Shown here piece after piece: positions 36,901-45,067 of a DNA stretch of 64,000 bases. Numbering within the stretch: position 1 is the stretch's first letter; each line of letters starts with the position of its first letter. The notes beneath the pieces were generated by a model. That model saw only the letters and a program-made list of their open reading frames with translations, searched no databases and was not told the origin of the DNA. This stretch comes from QHXM01 sp032160165 (GTDB taxonomy: Bacteria; Acidobacteriota; Blastocatellia; Pyrinomonadales; Pyrinomonadaceae). The stretch is from the NCBI GenBank assembly GCA_032160165.1, contig JAVHWA010000031.1, positions 1-64,000 on the forward strand, read 5' to 3'. A program made the translations under genes and the position numbers.

Positions 36901-38113
36901 CGGCGATTCCATCGCCGAAAACGACGAAACCTTCTTCGTAAATCTGACAGCCCCGTCAAACGCTTCTCTCGCGGATGCGCAGGGCATAGGCAAGGTTACC
37001 GACGACGATGCCGCCGCGTTGCAATTTACGCAGACGAGTTACAGCGTAGGCGAAGGCCAAAGCTTCGCCTCTATCACAGTGGCGCGCTCTGGCGATACCT
37101 CCTCACCTGCGACGGTCAAGTACCTGTCATCAGACTCGACGGATGTAAACTTTCGCTGCGACCCCGGCACGTTGGGTCAGCTCACAGGCTCGGCTTCGCG
37201 CAAATGCGATTATCATATTGCTGCCGGCAGGCTGCGCTTCGCGGCAGGTGAGACCTCAAGGCAGATAATTCTCAGCGTCGTGGATGACGCATATGTGGAA
37301 GGTTCAGAGACTCTAACCCTAACATTGAGCGATCCCACAGGCGTTGCTTTAGGGCAGAACTCCAGCGCTACCGTAAACATTGTGGACAATGATTTGGCGA
37401 GTGCGGCAAACCCCATTGACGCGACGCACTTTTTTGTCCGGCAACTCTACGTTGACCTGCTGTCCCGCGAACCTGACCCGCCAGGCTGGAATGGTTGGAC
37501 TGATATTATCGATTTCTGCGGACAGCCGGGACACGCTACTCCGCCGTGCGACCGAGTCACCGTGGGTGGGGACGGCTTCCTGCGATCTGCCGAGTTCTTT
37601 GACCGGCAATTCTTCGTCCTACGGCTATACAGGACTGGCTTAGGAAGAATTCTGCTCTACGACGAAGTCGGAGATCTGGCGTATGTTAGCGGCTTCCTCA
37701 CCAACGAGCACCTCGAACTCAACAAGCAGGATCTGGTGGCGGAGATCATGTCGAGGCCGGAGTTCTCGGGACGGTACAACAACCTCAATAACGGGTCGTA
37801 TGTTGATACGCTTCTTCAGACGGCGGGAGTGACTGTTCAGCAGAGCGCGAGAGATGCTTGGGTGGCGGCGCTGGACGCCGGCTCTAAGACGCGCGCTAAG
37901 GTCTTCCGAGAGATCTCTGAGAGTCCGGAGGTAAGCAGCAAGTACCTTACCGAGGGGCAGGTGGTATCTGCATATTACGGATTCTTCACGCGTAATCCGG
38001 ACGGAGCCTATCTGGTCTTCCTGGATTGGCTCAACAAAGGAGAGATTGATCTGGGCGGTCTAACCAATGCGTTCGTTAACGCTTCGGAATACAGGCAGAG
38101 ATTCGGGAACTAA
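33953..38113 (+). CDS. Giant exported beta-helix/Calx-beta/DUF4214 protein
   Basis: About 1386 residues from ATG 33953, which has GGAGAG in front. An N-terminal segment with one hydrophobic helix serves as export signal, then FTVTNTNDSGPGSLRQAILDAN (CSLREA-type start) leads into a right-handed beta-helix with about ten NVISGN...IQGNxIGT repeats up to about residue 540. Around residues 680-1150 lie Calx-beta repeats (SVNEGNSGTTS, TIAEGNSGTVS, with FxPGETxKTF and DDDPAP linkers). The C-terminal ~220 residues are DUF4214 (FVRQLYVDLLSREPDPPGWNGW). It is likely a cell-surface adhesin-like or matrix protein; no enzyme activity is indicated. Confidence 0.88.
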   Translation: MPRRSKPHRFLRQASSLTRTIAYFAVSLFLYGCISAWFQPIASAATSFTVTNTNDSGPGSLRQAILDANSAAGADTINFSIGSGLQTIAPLSPLPTVTDPVVIDGSTQPGFAGTPIIELNGGSVTGDGLTITAGNSTVRGLVVNRFRGYGIKFDTGSNNIIAGNYVGTDAGGNIRLPNLFSGVFIVASNNNRVGGITLADRNVISGNGQNGVHLASGATGNTIQGNHIGTNAAGTAAVSNAQYGVALFNNVSNTTIGGTKVEARNIISGNSSEGIYADTTSSGNTVQGNFIGTTFDGSGALGNVGGVRIYGNNNVIGGVSTTPGQPPGNVISTIYTGVFAFGSGTQIQGNLIGTNAAGTAKLVDGSYGVLCWGSNTTIGGATAGARNVISGYGEGISIANAGTATIQGNYIGPDISGTAAIGNGKGITSTTSNNLIGGTAIGARNVISGNGDGIMLGGGRSTIQGNFLGVDVSGTAALPNTSDGIEISGGANHLIGGTAAGAGNVIAFNGNNGILIKPLSGSFPVNGNSIRRNAIFSNGSLGIDLISSTPPAYTPGVTFNDQGDSDSGPNTLLNFPVLSSVTISGGTNIQGAMNSAAGATYTLEFFASGIADPSGHGEGATFIGETTVATDANGNAVFNVALPVPLSSGQVVTATATDATNNTSEFSVGYEVARPGTVQFTAPTYNVNESDGTVAISVTRTLGTAGAATIDYVASDGTDNPSSGAATSGSDYTPTSGTLAFAPGETSKTFTVPIVNDPLDERIFENVKLTLSNPGGGIALGARNTAVLEIKDNDPTPTLSISDASVNEGNSGTTSVDVTISLSAASGQTVTVQLDTRAWTASQPLDYPQISGALITFTPGETIKTFPILAKGDTLDEPDEFFTVGLSRQTNATLADGEGKITIIDDDPAPTLSINDVTIAEGNSGTVSLAFTVQLSAASGQLVTVNFATADGTAAGGSDYQVASGTLTFNEGETAKNISLQIIGDSIAENDETFFVNLTAPSNASLADAQGIGKVTDDDAAALQFTQTSYSVGEGQSFASITVARSGDTSSPATVKYLSSDSTDVNFRCDPGTLGQLTGSASRKCDYHIAAGRLRFAAGETSRQIILSVVDDAYVEGSETLTLTLSDPTGVALGQNSSATVNIVDNDLASAANPIDATHFFVRQLYVDLLSREPDPPGWNGWTDIIDFCGQPGHATPPCDRVTVGGDGFLRSAEFFDRQFFVLRLYRTGLGRILLYDEVGDLAYVSGFLTNEHLELNKQDLVAEIMSRPEFSGRYNNLNNGSYVDTLLQTAGVTVQQSARDAWVAALDAGSKTRAKVFREISESPEVSSKYLTEGQVVSAYYGFFTRNPDGAYLVFLDWLNKGEIDLGGLTNAFVNASEYRQRFGN

Positions 38114-38165
38114 GCGACCGCTCCGGACCCCTTGGGCGGTAGCCCGACCGTCAGGAACGGCTCGC

Positions 38166-38213
38166 GTAGTGCAATCTGTTAGTTTGCGTCGTCGGCTCTT
38201 CGCCGCAACGCGG
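38166..38213 (+). repeat. Direct repeat copy 2, after the first Calx-beta gene
   Basis: This related copy reads GTAGTGCAATCTGTTAGTTTGCG, then CGTCGG and GCAACGCGG. It aligns with 33564-33610 over its full length with a handful of differences and lies 53 bp after the Calx-beta stop codon. The palindromic core is partly lost. Confidence 0.7.
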
Positions 38214-38301
38214 AGATAGAAGGTAGCGCCGACCATGAGGGAGCGTAGGACGCGCATAGCGGGCGACGGGACCATCATTTCATGCGTCCCGATATTAGAT
38301 C

Positions 38302-39255
38302 TTACGGTTTAGCGGGTGGGTTAAGCGAAGCATCAGGCGCGTCGACAGCAAAACGAGTGAACGCGCCGTATTCGAAAGTTGTTTTCCCTCCCAATAGCAG
38401 TTCCGGCTTTTTGTCGGCTCCTGTCCGTCCCCGGGTATAGAAAGTAATCACTATCCTCTGTGGAGTTAGGAATCCGAAGCGGCTATCAGCATAGTCCAGG
38501 TCAAACCTATACAGGACGAGATCCTGGCTTAACGAGGGCAGTCGGAGCGTCAATTCCCTCACCTCCCGCCTGATTTGCGCCGTCTCGGCATCCAACCACA
38601 ACCGCCCACGGTAAAACGCCTTGGCGCCTTTCAACGGAGCGGGTAGTCCTGCAAGATCGGACGTGATGGAAGGAGTTTGCGAAACCTGCTGATATTCAAG
38701 CACGATCGCATCATGGCCATTAACCTGCTCACGACCAGCGAGCTTGAACTGAAAAGCCTCGCGTAGTTTCTCCTCCAGCGGCAGCCCCTGATAAAGAGTC
38801 ATGCCGTAAGAACTATTCCTCAGGTCATACCTCCGGCTCTCACGGTAAATGCGGTCGAGTTCTTTCTTCACCGAATCCGCTTTGGCTGACTTATTCAGCA
38901 GGTTCACCAACCTCGCTTCTCCCTTTTTGATCGCCACGCCGTCAACCGATTTCACGTCGCGGTACTCAACCATTTGCGTTGGGTCCAGTTGTGATTGGTA
39001 GATGACCAACTCCGAAGCAATCCGTCGTTGCTTCTCGAGTTTGCCCTGGCTGTCATATTCTTCGATTCTTTGCTCCTCCTGAGCGGTGAGGTCCTTAAAC
39101 CTGGCCTTGTATTCGCTCATGCTAATGCCGGCCCGCCGAAGAAGATCTTTCAACTCAGCCGAATCTACGTCGGTCTGCGCGGGCTGCTGAGCAAAAGCTG
39201 CTCTCATGCTGATCAGGCAGAGCAAAGCGAGTAAGTAGAGATAACGCTTGACCAT
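38302..39255 (-). CDS. Exported protein, LolA-like or outer-membrane-sorting fold
   Basis: A 317-residue protein with a signal peptide (LYLLALLCLISMRAAFA). The first 100 residues are helical and charged; the rest alternates beta-strands (AIVLEYQQVSQTPSI, AKAFYRGRLWLDAETAQIRREVRELTL, LYRFDLDYADSRFGFLTPQRIVITFY). The strand content and LWLDAET...RREV pattern resemble the lipoprotein-sorting/LolA-like fold found in many secreted proteins of this group. I do not recognise a specific family. It lies between two large surface-protein genes on the opposite strand from the first. Confidence 0.6.
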   Translation of the reverse strand: MVKRYLYLLALLCLISMRAAFAQQPAQTDVDSAELKDLLRRAGISMSEYKARFKDLTAQEEQRIEEYDSQGKLEKQRRIASELVIYQSQLDPTQMVEYRDVKSVDGVAIKKGEARLVNLLNKSAKADSVKKELDRIYRESRRYDLRNSSYGMTLYQGLPLEEKLREAFQFKLAGREQVNGHDAIVLEYQQVSQTPSITSDLAGLPAPLKGAKAFYRGRLWLDAETAQIRREVRELTLRLPSLSQDLVLYRFDLDYADSRFGFLTPQRIVITFYTRGRTGADKKPELLLGGKTTFEYGAFTRFAVDAPDASLNPPAKP

Positions 39256-39643
39256 TTTATGAGAAGCTCAGAACAAATATCTTCGACGCGTAGCGTCGGC
39301 TTGAGTACAGCCCTGCGTTTCAACGCCGGGACCAAGGTAAGTGCCGGTACGCGTCGCTGACCCGTTCCCCGGCTTTAGAATGCCGGGCTAAATATAAGTG
39401 TTGAAGCTTAAGGACGACAAGAAAACTTTCGCCAAAGGAAGGTTAATGGATAGATCTTACCACGCCGGAGCGGGGAGATTGCTCACTGGGCCCGGCCGCT
39501 GTTAATCACCTCGGATTGAGTCATGGGCTTTCGCGGGCGCGCCTTTATGCCATTTGTCATGTTTACGCTCCTGCCAGATTAGGCTCTTTCAGCATAACGC
39601 CCTTGATCTGCGATAGACTCGTCCCACGCGCGGCGGTCTTCGT

Positions 39644-39710
39644 TTTGGAGTGCGCGGACTTGTCAGCGCTTTACGGCGGTGATCCCGACAGGTCCGGACC
39701 GCACTCCAAA
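39644..39710. repeat. MITE-like inverted repeat (TTTGGAGTGCG...CGCACTCCAAA)
   Basis: The ends TTTGGAGTGCG and (on the opposite strand) TTTGGAGTGCGG pair over 11 bp, and the interior adds CGGAC and TGTC/GACA pairing across a short AT-poor loop, 67 bp in all. No transposase is present. The size and the near-perfect ends suggest a non-autonomous miniature element or an intergenic hairpin family. Confidence 0.6.
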
Positions 39711-39720
39711 GACTCGACGC

Positions 39721-39740
39721 TATCCCGATGCATCGGGATA
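39721..39740. repeat. Perfect 20 bp palindrome
   Basis: TATCCCGATG followed directly by CATCGGGATA. A near copy at 40780-40799 has arms TATCCTGACA and TGTCGGGATA. Both are followed by CTGAC or TTGAC, so more than the palindrome is shared. They flank the lipoprotein gene 39775-40545. Confidence 0.7.
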
Positions 39741-39774
39741 CTGACGCCATCACCACGCACGATCGAAATTCGAC

Positions 39775-40545
39775 TCACAACGTCGGACGCAAGGGAATCG
39801 TGTGGGTCGTGTTCTCGCCGCTCGCCCATCGGATCACCGCTACAATGACTACGCCCTCCTTCTTCGGCATCCTGCCCTCGAGAAAGAACTCAGTCTCCGA
39901 ACGCCGCGGGATAAGTGGAGCTTTGGGATCGTCCGTAGAAAGCTGGTACTCGACCGATTTGATCCGTTTGATTGCCGCGACCTCGCCAAGCAGCCGCATT
40001 CTGAATAAATACTCCACCGGCTCGTGCGGAACCCCTTCGAGATACCACGGTCGGTAACTGATTTCGAAGCGCAGCCCCGCCGGGAGCGGCGGAGTTACTT
40101 CCGCCGAAAATGGGATAGTTCCTTCGAGTACTAGGACTTTTGCTGGCGCACCGCCGCGCGGTCGGAGCGTCACCTTGGCGTAAACATTGTCGCCCACGGT
40201 CTGCTTTGCCTCTAAGCGGAAATTCGTCGAGGCGTCCGTGATTGGCGCCGGCGATTTAGGGCTTTCAGGGGGAAAGGTGTATTCGACGTGCTGGATCGTT
40301 TCAAGCAGCGCGGCCGGCGCGTGTATCTCCGCACGAAAGGGGCACGTACGTTCACCCGTCTCGCAGCGTGCAGTGATGCTGAGCGTGAAGCCGTCGGTGG
40401 TGAACGTGGATGTGATGTCGCGGGTCTGCTGTAAAGCTGGAGGAGCAGGCCCACCGTCATTTTGAATGGCGCCGCCGCAGGCCATGGTCGTCGCCCAGAG
40501 AACCACGAGGATCGTAAACGAGCTTAGTCTTAACATAGAGTTCAT
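39775..40545 (-). CDS. Putative lipoprotein with duplicated pYEATS-like domain
   Basis: About 256 residues. The N-terminus (TILVVLWATTMAC) ends in a lipobox, so it is likely a lipoprotein. Two related segments follow: VEYTFPPESPKSPAPITDASTNFRLEA at about residues 86-112 and VEYQLSTDDPKAPLIPRRSETEFFLEG at about 197-223. Their VEY-L/F...P...F.LE pattern resembles the prokaryotic YEATS (pYEATS) beta-sandwich, which is often linked to signalling or stress. AAGGA precedes the ATG. The function is unknown. Confidence 0.6.
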   Translation of the reverse strand: MNSMLRLSSFTILVVLWATTMACGGAIQNDGGPAPPALQQTRDITSTFTTDGFTLSITARCETGERTCPFRAEIHAPAALLETIQHVEYTFPPESPKSPAPITDASTNFRLEAKQTVGDNVYAKVTLRPRGGAPAKVLVLEGTIPFSAEVTPPLPAGLRFEISYRPWYLEGVPHEPVEYLFRMRLLGEVAAIKRIKSVEYQLSTDDPKAPLIPRRSETEFFLEGRMPKKEGVVIVAVIRWASGENTTHTIPLRPTL

Positions 40546-40687
40546 CGCTGCATCCTTTAGATTTCTTACGGACTATTCAAGACTGACGTATAAGCTAAAT
40601 TCATTTTGCGAAAGCTGTTTCGCAAAAAAGGCGTGGGCCAGCGATGATTGGGGGAGAACCACGGCGGGGCATAGCCCGCGCCTCACA

Positions 40688-40705
40688 TCCGGCGGCGAAG
40701 CCGGA
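40688..40705. repeat. Short palindrome in the 40.5-40.9 kb gap
   Basis: TCCGGC and GCCGGA are separated by GGCGAA. It is one of several palindromes in the 357 bp between the lipoprotein gene and the second Calx-beta gene. No gene is recognised in that gap. Confidence 0.5.
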
Positions 40706-40779
40706 ACGGGGGCGTTCGCACGACGGCGCCGCGGTACGAATACTCTCATCGATTGGGCGGGTAAGTGAAGGCCGTCCGC

Positions 40780-40799
40780 TATCCTGACATGTCGGGATA
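40780..40799. repeat. Near-perfect copy of the 39721 palindrome
   Basis: TATCCTGACA and TGTCGGGATA pair except at one position, and the segment is followed by TTGAC as at 39721-39740, where CTGAC follows. Confidence 0.65.
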
Positions 40800-40810
40800 T
40801 TGACAAAGAG

Positions 40811-40832
40811 CGCGCCCGCTAAAGCGGGCGCG
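40811..40832 (-). terminator. Strong hairpin after the second Calx-beta gene
   Basis: CGCGCCCGC and GCGGGCGCG form a 9 bp perfect stem with a TAAA loop, about 70 bp past the stop codon of the minus-strand Calx-beta gene. On the minus strand it is followed by CTCTTTG, not a full T-run, so termination is probable but not certain. Confidence 0.6.
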
Positions 40833-40902
40833 ATTTCTATTAGGGTAGCGGTTCATCGTGCTGAAGCACAGTGTGAATAAGAGAGGAACCCCTCAATAGA
40901 TT

Positions 40903-43900
40903 TCAATTCCCAAACCGCTGCCGGTATTCGAGCGAGTTCAAGAAGCCGTTGATCATCGTTCGATAGTCCCCATTGGATTGATTCATCGTCTCGATCCAGC
41001 TCAAATACGAGATGTCAGCGTCGCGTCTGAGATAACCGAAGTACTGCATGATGACGAACGCCTCGGTGTAGTACTTCTGATAGACTTCAGCGCTCTCGGT
41101 CAACTCGCGCAACACCTGGCCTCTCGTCATTACCTGACTAGTAAGTCCGTTGATCCATGTTTGCTTCTTCGGATGATTCGGCAACCCTACAGTCTGAAGC
41201 AGCGCGGTGACGTAAGAAGCCGGGCTGCCCAGTGTTCCATACAACGATTGGAAATCGCTTCTGAGCATGAACTCGTCAACGAACGCGAGCTTGTTCGCTT
41301 CCAGTTGCTGGCTGCTGAGGAACCCACTCACTTTTGCGAAATCGGGCATGAATTGGTTATAGCTCGGGATCTTCCCTACCGCGGAGTAGAAACGATAAAT
41401 GAAATAGCCGCGGCTTTGGAACTCTTCGCTGCGAAAGAAAGCGGAAGAGACTTCGATCTTGTCGCACGGAGGTGCAACGGTTGATCCACAGTTGTTGAGA
41501 ATATCCTGCCAGGCTTGAAATCCGCCCGGCTCGGGTTCACGACCAAGGAAGTCGATGTAATGTTCGCGGACGAAGAACGGCACTGAGTCTATGGGATTTC
41601 CAGGCGTGTTGGCATTGTCCGTAATAGTAATTGTAGCTGACGAGTTTGCTCCCAGACTGACGCCATTGGGAATGCTTAAAGTGATGCTAAACGCTTCGTC
41701 CCCATCCGCAAGATTATCATCGACGATAGGAATGAAGATCGTCTTCGAGCTTTCTCCGACTTCGAAGCGAAGAGTACCGATCGTTGTAGCATAGTCACAA
41801 CGAGAGGAAGCGATGCCGGTGTTTAGAGTCTGACAGCCCTGGCTAATTGGAAATGTGTCCGAGGTCGCGTAATTCACGGTTGCGGTGGATGTCGCATCGG
41901 TGCGTGTGACAAGAAGAGCGACGTTCCCTCCTGCTTCTCCCACTGTATAACTGCTCTGGTTAAGCTGTAAGACCGAATTATCGTCGTCGATGATGGTGCA
42001 GACTCCCCTTGCGCGGGCGATAGTCGCGCCCGAAGGATCCGAGAGGTCCATAAAGAACGTCTCATTCCCCTCGTTGACCGCGTCTCCAAAGATGTCCACA
42101 AAGATGGTCTGCGACGTTCCCTCCGGTCCGAAAAGCATCCGCCCAAAGACGGTCTGGTAATCCTGGTCGGCGGTAGCAGTACCGGCCGCGGCCCGGTAGC
42201 TTACGGCCACCTGTTGGGCCGACTTCGAAGATAGAGTGACCGTGAAGACCGCTGTCTTGCGGCCGCTGTTGCCTTCTATGATCGAGATGTCATTGATCGA
42301 GAGTGAAGGAATAGAGTCGTCGTCGATAATGGTCGCCCATCCCTGCGCATCCGCGACGTTGGCGTTGGCGGCATCGCGAAGCTCCAACGAGAACCTCTCG
42401 TTCCCTTCAAGAATCGTATCACCGAAGACCGAGACGGTTACCGTTTTCGTAGTTTGCCCGGGCGTGAAAGTTAAGGTTCCTGACGTTCCCTGAAAATCTA
42501 CGCCGGCGCCGGCAGTATCGCTCAACGCGAAGTAATTGACCTTTACTGTTTTCGATGTCGTCCCAGACAAACTAATGGTGAAGACCGCAGGAGTGGTGCC
42601 GCTGTTACCCTCTGTCACCGTAATGTCATTAACCGAGAGCGACACGGTCGGAGCCGCATCGTCGTTGAGTATGGTGCCGACACCTCTTCCTCTACCCACG
42701 GTCGCGTTGCTCACGGCCAGTACATCGATGAAGAACCGTTCGTCTGGCTCGATCGCTACATCTCCGATGACCGAGATACTGACTGTTTTTGAGGTCTCTC
42801 CGGGCAGGAAGTCGACTGAGGTTATCGCAGGGTAGAAATAGTCGGTCCCGCCACCAATGGCGGTGTCATCGGTCGCCTTGAATTGAACCGAGACTGGCTT
42901 TCCGCTGGGAGCGGAGAGTGACAGCTGGAAATCCATATTGGTGCCATCGAAATCGCCTTCGAGAACGGAGCCGTCACCTACGGAGACTGCTGGAGGAGGA
43001 TCGTTATCTTCGATGGTACCTGTTCCCTGGGCTCGGACTACTATTCCCACGGTCGCGTTCGAGATATTGAGCTTGAAGGTCTCGTCAAACTCGTCGCTTA
43101 CATCGCCGATAATTGGGACCGAAATCGTCTTGGTGGTCTCTCCGGGCTGGAAGCTGATCGCACCAGTGGTTTCGCTGTAATCGATTCCCTTGATACCGGT
43201 ACCATTGGCCGTAGCATAGTTGATCGTCACGCGATGCGTGGTCGGCGCTGAGAGCGTCACCGTAAAGTTTGCCGCAGTTGTTCCGCTATCGCCTTCCGTC
43301 ACCGTTATATCGTTGATAGAGATATTTGGCGGAACGACGGGAAACGACCCTATCAGGCTGACAAATCCTGAGCCGTTACTGATCTGCCATGAACCTAAGA
43401 CGTCGTCCGAGTTTTTTAATGCGATGACCTGATGCTCCCTCGTCACTGAGGCGGAGATAGGTTGCTCCCACGCTGTGTCGAAGTTAGGAAGATTAAAGGC
43501 CGATAACTTTTGATTGTTCGCAAGGAACAGTTTCGAACCATCGCGCGAGAAGGCAAAATCGCTCTTGTATATGAATGGCGAGATGTTCTGCTGCTTGATA
43601 ATTGATGGATGAACGGGATCGGTTGCGTCGACTAAGAGTATCGCCGACCCTCCTGCCCCCGTTCCTGATTCAGTCGTTTGGATGGCCAACAGTCGTCGCT
43701 GGCTGTTTTCATGAATTCTCACGCGACCAAATCTAAAATTGCCGCCGATGGAAGCAACAACACTCATTGACGAGAGGTCAACGACCGAGAAGTCAACGAA
43801 TTGGTTTCCTACAAAAACGTATCGAGCGTCCGCACTGAATGCGACTCCAAGATATGATATTCCGCTGAATTCTGTGTTCCTGGGTAACGCAATGTCGCCC

Positions 43901-44565
43901 AGTTTGATCGGTTGAGAAGGATTGAGGGCGTCTACCACTGCAAGCGTGCTCGAGTTCAGAGGGAACACCAGGATTCTTTTACCTGCGGTCTCGGCCATCG
44001 CCAGCGTGTAGTTTCCGCCCGCTACAGGAAGCCTGTTAAGCACCGCGCCGTCTAGCAAGCTGAAGGAGACCAGTTCCATCCCGGCGCCGGTCGCCGGCGC
44101 GACCAGGGTATACCCAGTTTGAGATTGGCTGCTTAGCACAAGGTTGGTACCCACATCCGAACCGGATGTGCTTAATTGTGTGGATGCTACCTGAGTCAGT
44201 ATACCCGCCGGGCTGATATCGAATAGATAGATTTTTCGCGGGCCGCCTTCGCTGGTTAGAACTACCGCTCGAAGATTCCCGTTGACCTCTGCCAGCTGCA
44301 CGCCCAACGGCCCGAAACCAAAAGTCCGACTATCGAGCTGTGTTCCGAGGATCGGGTCAAAGGTGGTGAGTAGTGCGGGGTGAACCGCGACAGGTTCGTT
44401 CTGTAGGACTACAGCAATCTTTCCATCACCACTAACGTCCATGACTTGGTTGATGGAATTGAGTGAGTAGCTGAAATTCCCTGGAAACTGGAAATACTGT
44501 GCCTGCGAGACACTGGACGTAAGCAGGCAAAGGGAAACGCACGCGAGGAACTTAATGAGGTTCAT
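40903..44565 (-). CDS. Giant exported propeller/Calx-beta/DUF4214 protein
   Basis: About 1220 residues from ATG 44565. A signal peptide (FLACVSLCLLTSSVSQAQ) precedes about 380 residues of beta-propeller-like repeats (AFSADARYVFVGN, AFSRDGSKLFLANN). Then come about five Calx-beta domains (TEGDSGTTAANF, LEGDFDGTNMDF, TEGNSGTTPAVF, IEGNSGRKTAVF and a fifth less regular one). The C-terminal ~210 residues are DUF4214 (FVREHYIDFLGREPEPGGFQAW). It resembles the gene at 33953-38113, but the N-terminal part is a propeller, not a beta-helix. It is likely a surface-exposed protein. Confidence 0.86.
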   Translation of the reverse strand: MNLIKFLACVSLCLLTSSVSQAQYFQFPGNFSYSLNSINQVMDVSGDGKIAVVLQNEPVAVHPALLTTFDPILGTQLDSRTFGFGPLGVQLAEVNGNLRAVVLTSEGGPRKIYLFDISPAGILTQVASTQLSTSGSDVGTNLVLSSQSQTGYTLVAPATGAGMELVSFSLLDGAVLNRLPVAGGNYTLAMAETAGKRILVFPLNSSTLAVVDALNPSQPIKLGDIALPRNTEFSGISYLGVAFSADARYVFVGNQFVDFSVVDLSSMSVVASIGGNFRFGRVRIHENSQRRLLAIQTTESGTGAGGSAILLVDATDPVHPSIIKQQNISPFIYKSDFAFSRDGSKLFLANNQKLSAFNLPNFDTAWEQPISASVTREHQVIALKNSDDVLGSWQISNGSGFVSLIGSFPVVPPNISINDITVTEGDSGTTAANFTVTLSAPTTHRVTINYATANGTGIKGIDYSETTGAISFQPGETTKTISVPIIGDVSDEFDETFKLNISNATVGIVVRAQGTGTIEDNDPPPAVSVGDGSVLEGDFDGTNMDFQLSLSAPSGKPVSVQFKATDDTAIGGGTDYFYPAITSVDFLPGETSKTVSISVIGDVAIEPDERFFIDVLAVSNATVGRGRGVGTILNDDAAPTVSLSVNDITVTEGNSGTTPAVFTISLSGTTSKTVKVNYFALSDTAGAGVDFQGTSGTLTFTPGQTTKTVTVSVFGDTILEGNERFSLELRDAANANVADAQGWATIIDDDSIPSLSINDISIIEGNSGRKTAVFTVTLSSKSAQQVAVSYRAAAGTATADQDYQTVFGRMLFGPEGTSQTIFVDIFGDAVNEGNETFFMDLSDPSGATIARARGVCTIIDDDNSVLQLNQSSYTVGEAGGNVALLVTRTDATSTATVNYATSDTFPISQGCQTLNTGIASSRCDYATTIGTLRFEVGESSKTIFIPIVDDNLADGDEAFSITLSIPNGVSLGANSSATITITDNANTPGNPIDSVPFFVREHYIDFLGREPEPGGFQAWQDILNNCGSTVAPPCDKIEVSSAFFRSEEFQSRGYFIYRFYSAVGKIPSYNQFMPDFAKVSGFLSSQQLEANKLAFVDEFMLRSDFQSLYGTLGSPASYVTALLQTVGLPNHPKKQTWINGLTSQVMTRGQVLRELTESAEVYQKYYTEAFVIMQYFGYLRRDADISYLSWIETMNQSNGDYRTMINGFLNSLEYRQRFGN

Positions 44566-44645
44566 TGAACTTTCCAAATACGAAAGACTCTACTTGGAGT
44601 CACTGCGAGCGTACGTGAGATACGGCTCCACAGATATATATGTAG

Positions 44646-44773
44646 AGCGAGAGAATTGCAACACCAAATGTTTTTGGTTAAAGATTCCCGTGGGTTCGTG
44701 CCTTTTCATGACAGCTGGGGGGCGCCGCATAGAAGGCAAAGTCTTCAGATTATGGTTTGCAGAAAATGGTTGC
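44646..44773 (+). repeat. Conserved ~130 bp element B, upstream of the second Calx-beta gene
   Basis: See element A at 33687-33819. On the plus strand it reads GAATTGCA, AGATTCCCGTG, GGGGGGC, TTCAGATTA, GAAAATGGTTGC in order. It lies 80 bp from the start codon of the minus-strand Calx-beta gene, pointing away from it, as element A does with respect to its own gene. A hairpin (CCAAA/TTTGG) lies in its first half. Confidence 0.6.
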
Positions 44774-44894
44774 TCTGGTCATCGAAACTGGTCACAATTG
44801 TGACCGGTTTAAGTCGTCGGATTCTTTGCCGGTTACCCGGAACATGAAGTCCTCGGGGTCTACTTAATCGAGTCAGTGAATAAGCGGGTCAGAA

Positions 44895-44914
44895 CCACCT
44901 GCGTCAGCGGGTGG
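44895..44914. repeat. Hairpin CCACCTGC-GTCA-GCGGGTGG
   Basis: An 8 bp stem (one T-G pair) with a GTCA loop, in the 502 bp gap between the second Calx-beta gene and the VOC protein gene. No gene is recognised in the rest of that gap apart from element B. Confidence 0.55.
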
Positions 44915-45067
44915 GTTGCCGTGCGAAGGTCGATCATCGAGCTCCCCGCAAGAATCTCCAACGCCCCGCCAGAAGCCGCCCGTGTATGCAGGGCGTTCTG
45001 ACATGGCCAGCTTCGCGGCGAATAGTGGTCGACGCCAACTAACAGTGCGCTACACTTCAACCACTAC

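Larger units (their letters stand above)
39256..39774. other. Intergenic region rich in palindromes
   Basis: No gene is seen in 519 bp. Palindromes include CGACGC/GCGTCG near 39285, CCCGGC/GCCGGG near 39370, the MITE-like element at 39644-39710 and a 20 bp perfect palindrome at 39721-39740. The exported protein at 38302-39255 is read away from the region and the lipoprotein at 39775-40545 towards it. No open frame has a domain. Confidence 0.5.

Noticed and set aside
38060..38278. Small minus-strand frame at the end of the first Calx-beta gene
   Set aside because: It is antisense to DUF4214 coding and to repeat copy 2, with no domain.
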